Shown: in pieces, positions 1-8,962 of the stretch
Numbering within the stretch: position 1 is the first letter of the stretch
Layout: each line of letters begins with the position of its first letter
Source of the DNA: Cutibacterium acnes
Lineage (GTDB): Bacteria; Actinomycetota; Actinomycetes; Propionibacteriales; Propionibacteriaceae
Direction of reading: 5' to 3'
Assembly (NCBI RefSeq): GCF_003030305.1
Contig: NZ_CP023676.1
Span: forward strand, 372,001-436,000
Length of the DNA stretch: 64,000 nucleotides
The notes under the pieces: generated by a model
Database searches by the model: none
Told to the model about the DNA's origin: nothing
The model's input: only the letters and a program-made list of their open reading frames with translations
Translations under genes and position numbers: made by a program

Positions 1-980
1 TATGGGGGTTCAAGGGAACTTCTGTCGTTGTGGAGGGTCAGGGTTTTTCCAACAGCATCACTCAGTACGACGAGTTCAAGGCTGGGGCGATGGTCGATAC
101 CGATAATCTCACCCCGTTTTCCATGAAGCTGCGCAAATTCGTGGTCTCTTTTGAGACTGGTACGGTGCAGCGCGGCGCCGCCCGTTCCTTCGACGCCACT
201 GTCGACCTCACCATGGGCGGCAAGACGCAGACCCGAGATTTGCAGGTCAACCACCCACTGCGGATTGGATCAACAAAGGTACACCTGCTTGGGCACGGAT
301 ACGCCGCGGATGTCGTCGTCCGCGACGGTGATGGCAAGGTGGCTTATTCCGGACCGGTTGTCTTTTTGCCACAGGACGCCAACTTCAAGTCTGTCGGGGT
401 CATCAAAGCTCCCGACGCCCGTCCGGATCGTCTGGCCTTTCAAGGGTTCTTTCTACCGACTGGCGCCATCACGGCCGGTGGCCCGACGTCGCTCTTCCCC
501 GACGCCCTTAACCCGCAGCTGTATCTGACCGCCTGGTATGGCAAACCGACTGTGGAGACGGGGGTGCCGTCAAATATTTACACCCTCGACACCACGGGAC
601 TGACCCAGGTGACGAACGGTAAGGACAAGGCCCGCTTTGTGCTATCCCCAGGTCAGAGGTACAAACTGCCCGACGGCAAGGGGTCGATCCAATTCAATGG
701 CTGGCAGAGGTGGGCCAAGATCCAGGTGTCCCAGAACCCGGGGCTCCCGTTGACGTTCTTGTCGGTGGTGCTGTCAGTGGCAGGGCTATGTGTGAGCTTG
801 TTTTCGCGGTCCCGGCGGGTGTGGGTGAGGACTATTCCTGGTGATGACGGCTTGAGAGTAGAGATTGGTGGCCTAGATCGCAGTGACTCCCGATCCGGGG
901 CTGTGGACGACGTAAACTCTCTGCTGGCTGCGCTACATGGGGATAGCATGTCTGGCGATGTCGGGGAGGAGCACTCGTGA
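1..980 (+). CDS. resB: Cytochrome c biogenesis protein ResB (5' partial)
   Basis: The reading frame is open from base 3 through the left edge, so the N-terminus lies outside; 325 residues are visible. ResB is a membrane protein that, with CcsA/CcsB, delivers and attaches haem to apocytochromes c outside the membrane (System II). The visible part opens with the ResB-like stretch VVVEGQGFSNSITQYDEF, continues as a long extracytoplasmic domain and ends with a transmembrane helix near LTFLSVVLSVAGLCVSLF followed by a short basic cytoplasmic tail, the usual ResB C-terminal arrangement. The stop overlaps the next gene's GTG by 4 bases (GTGA), so translation is probably coupled. Identity is supported by this neighbour as well as the sequence. 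Confidence 0.9.
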   Translation, partial: WGFKGTSVVVEGQGFSNSITQYDEFKAGAMVDTDNLTPFSMKLRKFVVSFETGTVQRGAARSFDATVDLTMGGKTQTRDLQVNHPLRIGSTKVHLLGHGYAADVVVRDGDGKVAYSGPVVFLPQDANFKSVGVIKAPDARPDRLAFQGFFLPTGAITAGGPTSLFPDALNPQLYLTAWYGKPTVETGVPSNIYTLDTTGLTQVTNGKDKARFVLSPGQRYKLPDGKGSIQFNGWQRWAKIQVSQNPGLPLTFLSVVLSVAGLCVSLFSRSRRVWVRTIPGDDGLRVEIGGLDRSDSRSGAVDDVNSLLAALHGDSMSGDVGEEHS

Positions 981-1870
981 GTGTGGAGAATCTGTCTGCC
1001 GTTGGCATCGTCACCGCGGCGGTGCTCTATATGCTTGCCTTCCTCGCCCACGCCGTGGAGTGGGCCAGTGTGCGGGGGACCGAACATCCCAGCCACGAGG
1101 AGCGTCTGCGCTCGGAAACGTGGGGCCGTATGGGGCTCAACCTCACCGTGCTGGGTGCGGTTTGCGCAGCAATCGGTGTCGTCTGCCGTGGTATTGCTGC
1201 TCGTCGGTTGCCCTGGGGCAACATGTACGAATTCGTTACCTCGGCGCTGTTCTTCGTCGTCATCGCCTATCTTGTGCTCGTCGCCATCCACCACGTCAGA
1301 TGGATGGGTATCGCCGTCACCCTGCTGCTAGCAGTTGGTAACGGGCTGGCAGCAACGGTGTTCTACGTGGCCGTAGCGCCGCTCGTGCCGGCTCTGCATT
1401 CTGTGTGGTTCGTTATTCACATCGTTGCCGCTTGTATCGCTGCAGCCGCCCTCAACGTCGGGGCTATCGCCTCAATCATGTACCTCATCGCCACGAACGC
1501 CCAGGCAAAGGCCCAACGGACCGGAGTTCCCGTCAAGGGTTTGGTGGCAAAATTGCCTCCCCTGGAATCCATGGACACTCTGGCATATCGCGCCCACGCG
1601 ATCGGCTTCCCGATCTGGACCTTCACTATCGCTGCTGGTTCGGTGTGGGCTGACTACGCCTGGGGACGCTTCTGGGGATGGGATCCCAAGGAGACGTGGT
1701 CTTTGGTGACCTGGGTGGTCTACGCGGCTTACCTCCACGCCCGGTCCACTGCCGGATGGCGCGGTCGCCGGGCCGCCCTGATAGCGATCGTTGGTGCGGC
1801 CTGTTTCTGGTTTAATTTCGTCGGTGTCAATTTGATCTTTAACGGTCTTCACTCGTATGCCGGAATCTGA
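977..1870 (+). CDS. ccsB: Cytochrome c biogenesis protein CcsB/CcsA (haem handling)
   Basis: 297-residue multi-spanning membrane protein of the CcmC/CcmF/CcsA haem-handling family. The tryptophan-rich WWD-type signature is clear (WGRFWGWDPKETWSLVTW, about residues 232-249), and family histidines are visible in helices and loops. It works with ResB to export haem and ligate it to apocytochrome c. The GTG start overlaps the resB stop by 4 bases, and the 3' end overlaps the longest form of the next ORF by 14 bases. A functional cytochrome c maturation route is expected in a facultative anaerobe with a respiratory chain. Confidence 0.93.
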   Translation: MSVENLSAVGIVTAAVLYMLAFLAHAVEWASVRGTEHPSHEERLRSETWGRMGLNLTVLGAVCAAIGVVCRGIAARRLPWGNMYEFVTSALFFVVIAYLVLVAIHHVRWMGIAVTLLLAVGNGLAATVFYVAVAPLVPALHSVWFVIHIVAACIAAAALNVGAIASIMYLIATNAQAKAQRTGVPVKGLVAKLPPLESMDTLAYRAHAIGFPIWTFTIAAGSVWADYAWGRFWGWDPKETWSLVTWVVYAAYLHARSTAGWRGRRAALIAIVGAACFWFNFVGVNLIFNGLHSYAGI

Positions 1871-3320
1871 CATGACAGGTTCCTTTTCTGAATCCCGCGA
1901 CGATTGGCTTCCCCAGCTCTACCAAGAGAGGTGGGACGCCTTCGTGCGGTTGGCCACCTTGCTGTTGGCGGACCAGCAAGTAGCTGAGGATGCGGTGATC
2001 GCGGCCTTCGCCACAAGTTACTTGCGTGATCCGAAACTACATTCGTATGAGCATGCCGTGTCGTATGTGCGCACTGCTGTCGTGAACAAGGCGAGGAGCC
2101 GTCAGCCAGCTGAGCGGGATGCCACCCCACCCGAAACTCCTGAAGACCTGGCCTATTGGTGCCTGAGGGGTCTGCTGGCTCGTCAGCGCGAGGTGCTCGT
2201 TCTTAAGTTGGCTACGCCGGACCTCTCCGACGATGACATCGCTGAGACCCTTGGCATGAGCGTCAGCGCAGTGCGCAATAACGAGACCAAGGGCCTTATT
2301 GCCATTGGAGAGAGGCTGCGTCCGGGATCGCAAACGAATCCGGGCCACGCCGACCCCCGAGTCGAAGCAGTCGTGCGTTCTGCGTTAGAAACCTTCGCGG
2401 AGTCGATCCATCCGATGTCGCGTTATGACGCCATCATATCCCAGATCGCGCGCCGCCCCCATCGTGGCAGGCCTACCACCTGGGTGATTGTGCTCGCCTG
2501 TGGGCTAGCCTTCCTGGTCGATGTACTTTTGCCGTTGCTGGGGTCGGGCAACGGCTCGACGATGGGGGATCCGGAGGCTTTACCGTCTATCCGGACCCCA
2601 GAGTCCAATAGCCAGTCACTGTCGACTCTGCAGACCGATCTCGACGTGTTTTACCTGGGTCGCGACGACGGCCTCATCCACCGTGAGCTGCGTGACCTTC
2701 CCACCTCTGGTGACCGGCTAGGAACGGCCGTCGGCGCCGTCCTCAATGTTGCACCTCTAGACCCGAATTACACCTCGGGTTGGGCAGCTGGGCAGGTGAA
2801 TCGGGCTACGGTGAAAGGTAACCGGATCACTCTCGACCTCTCCGCATCAGCTTTCAGTCAATTCAAGAACGGTGAGCAGGTGCAACGCGCTATTCAGCAG
2901 CTCGTCGTCACGGCTACGGCTGCCGTCGGTGACCGTACCGGCGACAAATCAGTGCGCATCCTTGTTGACGGCTCTCCGAATCTGCCCATTATCGGCAAGC
3001 CGGCGACGGACTTCGTCGACGAGGGGTTTGCTCGGTGCGCCCGGGTGTGGGTGGACTCGCCTCAAGCTGGTGCCGACATGTCGGCTGGCACGATCACCAT
3101 TAGTGGTGTGGCACAGCCGACGGTATCCGTCATGAGCTATGAAGTAAGGCCCCCTCAGAGTAGCCGGATCATCACGAGCGGACAGATCAATCTATCGGCT
3201 AACGATGGTGACAAGTGGCGGCCGTGGCACGCCACCTTCACCATGCCGAAAGGGGAATACGACTTAATCATCCGCGAGGGGACCCACATCGCCGACGAAA
3301 AGGTCATCACGGCCAAGTAG
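1857..3320 (+). CDS. Sigma-70-like / transmembrane / GerMN-Gmad2 fusion protein
   Basis: 487 residues from the ATG at 1857; a second in-frame ATG at 1872 (residue 6) avoids most of the overlap with ccsB, and neither has a convincing Shine-Dalgarno. Residues about 17-80 resemble sigma region 2 and 105-152 a sigma region 4 helix-turn-helix (ARQREVLVLKLA, then DDDIAETLGMSVSAVRNNE). One transmembrane helix follows at about 207-229. The outer part looks like a GerMN domain (about 262-378, ending in VRILVDGSPNLP) and then a Gmad2-like Ig-type domain (about 396-480). GerMN domains occur in spore germination proteins and in actinobacterial LpqB. A membrane-tethered sigma-like domain coupled to an external sensor is inferred from the architecture only. 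Confidence 0.75.
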   Translation: MPESDMTGSFSESRDDWLPQLYQERWDAFVRLATLLLADQQVAEDAVIAAFATSYLRDPKLHSYEHAVSYVRTAVVNKARSRQPAERDATPPETPEDLAYWCLRGLLARQREVLVLKLATPDLSDDDIAETLGMSVSAVRNNETKGLIAIGERLRPGSQTNPGHADPRVEAVVRSALETFAESIHPMSRYDAIISQIARRPHRGRPTTWVIVLACGLAFLVDVLLPLLGSGNGSTMGDPEALPSIRTPESNSQSLSTLQTDLDVFYLGRDDGLIHRELRDLPTSGDRLGTAVGAVLNVAPLDPNYTSGWAAGQVNRATVKGNRITLDLSASAFSQFKNGEQVQRAIQQLVVTATAAVGDRTGDKSVRILVDGSPNLPIIGKPATDFVDEGFARCARVWVDSPQAGADMSAGTITISGVAQPTVSVMSYEVRPPQSSRIITSGQINLSANDGDKWRPWHATFTMPKGEYDLIIREGTHIADEKVITAK

Positions 3321-3331
3321 GTGCGTTGGCT

Positions 3332-4126
3332 TCAGACCTGGAGGTACTTCTCGGATTGAGTCATCACCAGCCGCGCCGGTAGATGTGGCGCCAGCCGCGC
3401 GACGGTGCGGTTAACGAAACCGTCAACGGCGTAGGGGCGATGACGGGCTAGAGCGTCGAAGGCGGTACGGACCACGTCGTCTGGGTCGCGCCGAGCACCG
3501 GCCGCCATACGCGGTACCCCGGCGACGTCGAAGAACCCGGTTTCGGTGGGACCAGGGCAGATCGCGGTGGCGCGCACCCCGGTGCCATTGGTCTCAGCCC
3601 ATAGGGCACGGCTGAAGGACAGCACGAAGGACTTCGATGCCGCGTAGGTGGCGAACTGCGGAATGGGCTGGAAAGCCGCAGTGGAGGCGACATTGATAAT
3701 CGACCCACGTTTGGCTGTGATCATGCCAGGCAGCAGTAACCCACACAGGTGCACGACAGCCTCGCAGTTGACCTCTACCTGGGAGGTTTGACGCTCCGGG
3801 TCGGTCTCAGCGATGCGGCCAGCAGCACCGAATCCAGCATTGTTGACGAGGGTGTCGATGATGATCCCGCGTCCCGCAATTTCGTTGACAAGGGCTAACC
3901 GCTCTGATGCCGAGGAGATGTCACAAGGATGAACGATGGTTTTGATTCCGTACCTGGTGGTGAGCTGGTCGGCGAGGTCGTCGAGGACGTCATGCCGCCG
4001 TCCGGTCACAACGAGGTTGACGCCGCAGCTGGCCAGATGGCGGCTAAATGCCTGCCCTAGACCACCACTGGCCCCGCTCACCAGTGCCCACGGGCGTTCG
4101 TCGCGAGTCGCCTCCATATCATTCAT
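3332..4126 (-). CDS. Short-chain dehydrogenase/reductase (SDR)
   Basis: 264 residues, usual for classical SDRs. The NAD(P)-binding motif is SGASGGLGQAF at about 17-27, followed by the NNAG structural motif (LVNNAGFGAAG), a catalytic Ser in NVAST and the YxxxK pair in YAASKSF. The substrate cannot be told from sequence. A basic residue after the first strand (VVTGRRHD) suggests NADP preference. It converges with the sigma-like fusion gene, 11 bases apart. The first two in-frame ATGs are three codons apart; no strong RBS decides between them. Confidence 0.85.
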   Translation of the reverse strand: MNDMEATRDERPWALVSGASGGLGQAFSRHLASCGVNLVVTGRRHDVLDDLADQLTTRYGIKTIVHPCDISSASERLALVNEIAGRGIIIDTLVNNAGFGAAGRIAETDPERQTSQVEVNCEAVVHLCGLLLPGMITAKRGSIINVASTAAFQPIPQFATYAASKSFVLSFSRALWAETNGTGVRATAICPGPTETGFFDVAGVPRMAAGARRDPDDVVRTAFDALARHRPYAVDGFVNRTVARLAPHLPARLVMTQSEKYLQV

Positions 4127-4342
4127 GTTTCAAGTCTTCCACGCTGTCACCGGAGTGCATGCTGCGCAGGTGAGTTCGGGGTGCCCAATCGTCTGTAGTG
4201 CGCGTGGGTCTTGGTAGGGCTGTCTGGGGGATTGGCAGTCAAACTGGTTGTACGCGGGCATGCCAGCCTGGGAACGAGTTGGCAGCCAGCTTTGCGTCTA
4301 AATGTCTGGATCTGTGGGGTGGCTGGTCGGTTCCTGAGACCG

Positions 4343-5413
4343 TTAGAAACGTGGACGTTGAAATGGATTAATGACCATTCCCAGGAGTCGGAGGCGGGAC
4401 GATTCCTTCGGGGCATGTCCAACTGTGTCTGGCTCTACTATTTGTTGCGGCTCCGACATTCTCAACGTCTGAAGCTGATCTTGCAGATCACGGATATGAT
4501 TTTGCTGGGAGACGACTTCGTTGGTCCTATTGTGCGCGATAAGACACATAATAAAAGTGGGGGTAATGAGCCAGATATCTATGACCAAATATGGTGTCGA
4601 TGCTGATGTCATTTTTGAGGATCCAAACTGAAATGACAGCAGGAATAGAAGTACTGAAAACAGAAAATCAAGGATTCTGGTTGACATCTTGTATATTCCA
4701 GTCCATCGGGCTGTCACTGGGAGAAACATTATAGCTAAGACCACGGAAAATAGTACAGCGGAAATAATGAATACCGCGATTTCTATAGGTGATAGGGATG
4801 TTGTGGCGTTTGGCAGGCTGAAGATTAACAAGATGACGAAAAAGGTTGCTGAAAGTAGAAGTAGGGCTCGGTAGTTTGGCTTTGCGTAGTCGAGGCTATT
4901 TTTTACGGCTCCGAGGCTGTGTGACATGTATTGTTCCGCTGCTGCCCAGACGGCATGCGGGGTGGCATCGCATCTAGCTCCGGTGTCGCACAGGCATGAG
5001 CGGAGCTCGGTGACGCTTGTTGTTGGCCTGGCGTTTTGCTTGTAGGTTGAACATATATCGTAGAATATCTTTTGATCTACTGTCTTGGCTCTATTGTAGT
5101 AATATGAGTTAAATCTATCGCAGAGGCCTCCTATTTGGAGACGAAATCTATTAAAAAGATTATAGTTCTGTCGCTCTATCGTTCTTTGTTCTATTTTCTT
5201 TTCGTGTAGCATCTCGCACACATCAAAAATACTTTTGTTGTATTTTACGGCTACTCCCCCCAATGCTACTGCTTGTTCGGCGACATTTTTACCCGGCCTG
5301 CCTGTTCTATGGGGTGATTTTGGCTTGGTGATGTCACTGTATAGATCGAATATTTCTGTTTTTATTGCTTGAGCGTCTTTGGATTCTGTTGTGCTTTGGT
5401 TGCTGGTGCTCAT
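4343..5413 (-). CDS. Orphan four-helix membrane protein, AT-rich
   Basis: 356 residues with no family I recognise. A soluble N-terminal half rich in Asn, Tyr, Lys and Arg carries several Cys (SCLCDTGARCD); then come four hydrophobic segments (near LLLLSATFFVILLIFSL, IEIAVFIISAVLFSVVLAI, ILDFLFSVLLFLLSFQF and YLVIDIWLITPTFIMCLI) and a short predicted coiled coil (HIRDLQDQLQTLRM). The DNA is visibly richer in A and T than its neighbours and uses AT-ending codons unusual here, which suggests horizontal transfer. Upstream, ATTCTA at 5422-5427 (TAGAAT on the coding strand) lies 8 bases before the ATG, consistent with a leaderless transcript. Helices plus a cytoplasmic-looking coiled coil recall small defence or toxin-partner proteins, but nothing proves that. 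Confidence 0.7.
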   Translation of the reverse strand: MSTSNQSTTESKDAQAIKTEIFDLYSDITKPKSPHRTGRPGKNVAEQAVALGGVAVKYNKSIFDVCEMLHEKKIEQRTIERQNYNLFNRFRLQIGGLCDRFNSYYYNRAKTVDQKIFYDICSTYKQNARPTTSVTELRSCLCDTGARCDATPHAVWAAAEQYMSHSLGAVKNSLDYAKPNYRALLLLSATFFVILLIFSLPNATTSLSPIEIAVFIISAVLFSVVLAIMFLPVTARWTGIYKMSTRILDFLFSVLLFLLSFQFGSSKMTSASTPYLVIDIWLITPTFIMCLIAHNRTNEVVSQQNHIRDLQDQLQTLRMSEPQQIVEPDTVGHAPKESSRLRLLGMVINPFQRPRF

Positions 5414-5623
5414 GTGATGATATTCTAGAAGTTAGATGATGTGATAGTTAGCCCTGCAATGGTGGAACGTCGGCCATGGGGTTCGTGTCGATGGGTTAAC
5501 CGTCGCTGCCGACCGATCTGTTTCGGTCGACTCTGCTTGTCCGGTGATGTGCCCGCGTATGGACCTGATGGTCTGGGGGCTTTGCTGCTTGCCAGTATCG
5601 ACCGGTGGCCTCCACGTCACAGG

Positions 5624-6328
5624 TCAGGGGTGGAGGTGTGCCGTGAAAGGTATGACGGGGGACAACAGTCCGGTGCTCATCCACGCCATGCCGAAGGCCA
5701 TGGCGAAGTCAGCGAGCCCGGAGAGCCGGATTGCGAGGGGCTCGGTAGCGACTACGTGGCAGGTGGGCGCCTTGCCTGGGTTTTCCGCGCGGCCGCTGAT
5801 GGCCCGCCATAGCCCGGCGACGGCCATGGCTAGCAGGGCGACCATAAGCGGAACACCGACCACGGCGTAGTCGTGCATGGCAGCATTCATAGCCGTCTGC
5901 ATGCCGGGACCATGCATGCCACTGTGCGTGTGATTCATCTGGCCCATGCCAGAATCCCGGGGGGCAGTCATGAGCGAGGACATCTTGCGCATCGCGGCCA
6001 GGTGCCAGACCATCGCTGCGAACATCGCGGCGTGACCCCATGACGACCACGAGGATCGCCACGCGGCCATGAACACCATCCATGCGGTGCATATAGCGAA
6101 GATGATGACAGGGGTAATGGGGCCGCCGATGGCAGGGACAATGGGTTTCCACCATGACTTCGGCACCATGAGGATCATGGTCACGGCCATGACGACGTGG
6201 ACCCAGGTGGAAATTCGTGTCACGACAGTGGGGGCTTTGATGGCATCTCGTACTGACCATACGAGTGACCAGGCAAAGAGGATCAATAGCCCGATGAAGG
6301 TGACGGGCGTTGAGGTGAGGGTGAACAT
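5624..6328 (-). CDS. DUF5134-type membrane protein with Met/His-rich loop
   Basis: 234 residues from the ATG at 6328, chosen because AGGAG lies 7 bases upstream; a longer form from 6376 adds 16 residues without an RBS. Several hydrophobic helices are obvious (FIGLLILFAWSLVW, VVMAVTMILMV, VIIFAICTAWMVFMAAW, VVGVPLMVALLAMAVAGLW and a C-terminal pair), as in actinobacterial DUF5134 proteins. The segment at about 113-153 is crowded with Met and His (MNHTHSGMHGPGM), a composition typical of copper or other soft-metal binding. Divergent from mycothione reductase, sharing a 123-bp intergenic region. Function is unknown. Confidence 0.75.
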   Translation of the reverse strand: MFTLTSTPVTFIGLLILFAWSLVWSVRDAIKAPTVVTRISTWVHVVMAVTMILMVPKSWWKPIVPAIGGPITPVIIFAICTAWMVFMAAWRSSWSSWGHAAMFAAMVWHLAAMRKMSSLMTAPRDSGMGQMNHTHSGMHGPGMQTAMNAAMHDYAVVGVPLMVALLAMAVAGLWRAISGRAENPGKAPTCHVVATEPLAIRLSGLADFAMAFGMAWMSTGLLSPVIPFTAHLHP

Positions 6329-6451
6329 TCCGCTCCTGTGAAACCGGCTGGGGCTGGCGATCACCCTACATGGCATTGCTCGACATCACTGGATCCGCGC
6401 CTGCAGCAGGTTGACGGGATCCGCGTGGGCCCGGGATGACACACTGGTGAC

Positions 6452-7852
6452 ATGGAGCATTACGACATCGTCGTCATCGGTTCGGGGTCGGGAAACACGA
6501 TCCTGGATGAAGACTTCGCAGATCGACGCGCCGCGATCATCGATTCTGGTGCGTTTGGGGGCACCTGCCTCAACGTCGGCTGCATACCTACGAAGATGTT
6601 CGTGCTCCCGGCGGACTTTGCGTCCTCGCCGTCCGAGGCTGTCCGAGTGGGAGTCGACCTGCAGTTCCGCGGAGCATCCTTTGCCTCGATCCGTGACCGG
6701 ATCTTTGGCCGAATCGACTCCATATCTAAGGCCGGGCTTTCGTACCGACAGGGACTAGACAATATTGACGTTTATACCGGCGAGGCGGCATTTATCGATG
6801 CACACACCCTTGAGGTGGGAGGCAGGTGTATTACTGCTGACCAGATTGTCCTGGCGGCTGGATCGCGTCCGCGAGTGCCTGATGTGCCTGGTCTCGACGA
6901 TCCCAGCATGGCTGGGTTGATTCACACTTCCGACACCATCATGAGGCTAGCGGAGCTTCCGCAGCGTCTGGTGATCCTTGGTGGCGGGCTTATCGCGGCG
7001 GAGTTCGCTCACATCTTCTCTGGGCTCGGGTCCCAGGTGACCGTTATCAACCGTTCTGGCCGGATGCTGCGTCATGAGGATCGCGACATCTCGCAGCGCT
7101 TCACTGAACAGATGGGACGCCGGGTGCGTCTGCGGATGGCGGAGGGGCTGGTGGGTGTTGACCGTGACCCCGGCGGTCACCTGGTGGTGCTGACCGTCGA
7201 CGGTGATGGGGTCGACTACGACTATCCGGCAGATGTCGTCCTCAATGCCGCCGGTCGGGTTTCCAACGGGGATCGCCTTAACCTGCCGGCGGCCGGTGTT
7301 GACGTTGACGACGACGGGTTCGTGGTGGTCGATAAGCACCAGCGCACCAACGTTGAGCATATCTGGGCCTTAGGCGACGTGTGCTCCCCCTGGGAGCTCA
7401 AACACGTGGCCAATCATGAAGCGCGTGTGGTCCGTCACAACCTGTTGCATCCTGACGATCTGGCTAGTTCTGATCATCGCTTCGTGCCGCACGCGGTGTT
7501 TTCGAATCCGCAGGTGGCGTCGGTTGGTGCCACGGAGCAGGAACTGTTGCAATCCGACACTCTTTACGCGGCGTACCTTCAGGAGTACGCGGACGTCGCC
7601 TATGGCTGGGCCATGGAGGACGAGGGGCACTGCGTCAAGCTGCTGGGAGATCCGCAGACGAGGACGTTGCTGGGGGCGCACATCATTGGGCCTCAAGCGT
7701 CCACCCTCATTCAGACCTGTATTCAGGGGATGAGCGTTGGGCAGACGGTCGACGAAATGGCGCGTGGGCAGTACTGGATCCATCCTGCCCTCTCTGAAGT
7801 CGTCGAAAGTGCCCTGCTGGGGCTTGGCAAGGAAATGGATACCACGAGGTGA
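6452..7852 (+). CDS. mtr: Mycothione reductase
   Basis: 466-residue pyridine-nucleotide disulphide oxidoreductase. It reduces mycothione, the oxidised form of the actinobacterial thiol mycothiol, using NADPH and FAD in the cytosol. Visible: N-terminal FAD motif IVVIGSGSGN, redox-active cysteines Cys39 and Cys44 in GGTCLNVGCIPTK, second dinucleotide fold VILGGGLIAAEFAHIF, FAD-binding ALGDV and the C-terminal dimer base pair His444/Glu449 (HPALSE). The CIPTKMF extension and the overall length fit Mtr rather than dihydrolipoamide dehydrogenase. The ATG at 6452 lacks a clear Shine-Dalgarno. Confidence 0.93.
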   Translation: MEHYDIVVIGSGSGNTILDEDFADRRAAIIDSGAFGGTCLNVGCIPTKMFVLPADFASSPSEAVRVGVDLQFRGASFASIRDRIFGRIDSISKAGLSYRQGLDNIDVYTGEAAFIDAHTLEVGGRCITADQIVLAAGSRPRVPDVPGLDDPSMAGLIHTSDTIMRLAELPQRLVILGGGLIAAEFAHIFSGLGSQVTVINRSGRMLRHEDRDISQRFTEQMGRRVRLRMAEGLVGVDRDPGGHLVVLTVDGDGVDYDYPADVVLNAAGRVSNGDRLNLPAAGVDVDDDGFVVVDKHQRTNVEHIWALGDVCSPWELKHVANHEARVVRHNLLHPDDLASSDHRFVPHAVFSNPQVASVGATEQELLQSDTLYAAYLQEYADVAYGWAMEDEGHCVKLLGDPQTRTLLGAHIIGPQASTLIQTCIQGMSVGQTVDEMARGQYWIHPALSEVVESALLGLGKEMDTTR

Positions 7853-7866
7853 CGGGTCGCCGCCCG

Positions 7867-7902
7867 CATCCCCGAATGCTCCGCTGCGGGCACTCGGGGA
7901 TG
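7867..7902. terminator. Hairpin between convergent mtr and btuF
   Basis: Inverted repeat CATCCCCGA / TCGGGGATG (7867-7875 and 7894-7902) in the 82-bp gap between two converging genes; probably a bidirectional terminator, though the T-tract is poor. Confidence 0.5.
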
Positions 7903-7934
7903 AGAGACGGTGCGCCCTCATGAACTCATCGTGG

Positions 7935-8951
7935 TCACTTCTTGTCCTTGATGAGATCGTGCAGCTTCTCGGTGCCGGTGATCGTCAGCGGGGTCGGGGG
8001 ATCGGTCAGCGCAAAGGACATCGTCACCACGTGACCTTTCTTGACGGCCTTAAGCTCCTTGGCTCCTTTGAAGGATAGGAAGGTCGGTTCCACCTTCGAC
8101 ATCGCGCCAGCACCGGCCAACAGCACAATCCACTCCGGGTTCTTATGCAGGAGGTCCTCCATGTCGGCGTCGAAGACCCGCGTGGTGTTTGAGTGGTACA
8201 TATTGCGCAGACCGTTGGCGGCAAACATCGGTTCAATCATGCTCGAAGAACCGTAGGTGTAAAACTCGGTGCTACCCGGGGTGATGTACAGGGCGACGGC
8301 ATTGGCTTTGGCCCCAGAAGCGGTCTGCTTCTGGATTGTGGAGATCTTGGCGTCGAGCTCTTTGTTGACCTGTTTTGCCTTATCCGGAACGTCAAAAATC
8401 TGTCCGACCTTGGTCACCTCGTCCTTGACCTGGGAGAAGGTGGCGGGAGCCGGCGGTTTCTTGTCGGTGCACATGGCGTCGGTGCTGTACATCTTGACGC
8501 CGGACTTGCGCAGGGCGTCGCGGTCGACCCCGGTGTCGTAACCGATGACGAGGTCAGCGTGTTGGTCCAGGATCGTCTCGGTGGACACTTTGACACCGCC
8601 GGTGTTCAGCTCCTGCGAGGCGATTGTTGGGATGGCCTTGAGCTTGGCAAGGGTCTTGGCGTCGTAGGCCCCCTCCTTGATCCGACCGGCCCGTGCGACG
8701 ACATGGTTGAGCACCCCGAGAGCATTCATGGTGGAGGCGTCGGTGTCGCCGAGCATGATAACTCGTTTGGGAACGCTGGTGAAGGTGAGCTTCTCGTTGC
8801 AGCTCATGACAGTGCGGGCTGGCTCCGAGCTGGACGAGGACGACTTCTCGGTCGATGATCCGGCGCAGGCGCTCATAGATATCGCGCACAGGCCGGTGAG
8901 GACTGCTGCCGTGATGCGAGTCGCGCGACGGCGAGTGTGAGGGGTGGACAT
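7935..8951 (-). CDS. btuF: Cobalamin ABC transporter, substrate-binding lipoprotein
   Basis: 338 residues from the ATG at 8951, which has GAAGGAGAAC 7 bases upstream; an alternative ATG at 8966 overlaps the ATPase stop (ATGA). The signal peptide ends in a lipobox (ISMSAC), followed by a Ser-rich linker typical of Gram-positive lipoproteins. The body is a class III (TroA/BtuF/FhuD-like) binding protein: RVIMLGDTDASTMNALGVLNHVVARA, then LVIGYDTG and a C-terminal PEWIVLLAGAG region. On sequence alone it could be a siderophore or haem receptor; the B12 assignment comes from the riboswitch in front of the operon (10790-10926). Third gene of the operon after permease and ATPase. Confidence 0.75.
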   Translation of the reverse strand: MSTPHTRRRATRITAAVLTGLCAISMSACAGSSTEKSSSSSSEPARTVMSCNEKLTFTSVPKRVIMLGDTDASTMNALGVLNHVVARAGRIKEGAYDAKTLAKLKAIPTIASQELNTGGVKVSTETILDQHADLVIGYDTGVDRDALRKSGVKMYSTDAMCTDKKPPAPATFSQVKDEVTKVGQIFDVPDKAKQVNKELDAKISTIQKQTASGAKANAVALYITPGSTEFYTYGSSSMIEPMFAANGLRNMYHSNTTRVFDADMEDLLHKNPEWIVLLAGAGAMSKVEPTFLSFKGAKELKAVKKGHVVTMSFALTDPPTPLTITGTEKLHDLIKDKK

Positions 8952-8962
8952 GATGTTCTCCT

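Noticed and set aside
4211-4606. 131-codon plus-strand ORF near the AT-rich gene
   Set aside because: Mostly antisense to the orphan membrane gene, with no RBS and odd composition.
8193-8858. 221-codon open frame on the plus strand antisense to btuF
   Set aside because: No family resemblance and no RBS; it is a GC-rich shadow of a clear lipoprotein gene.
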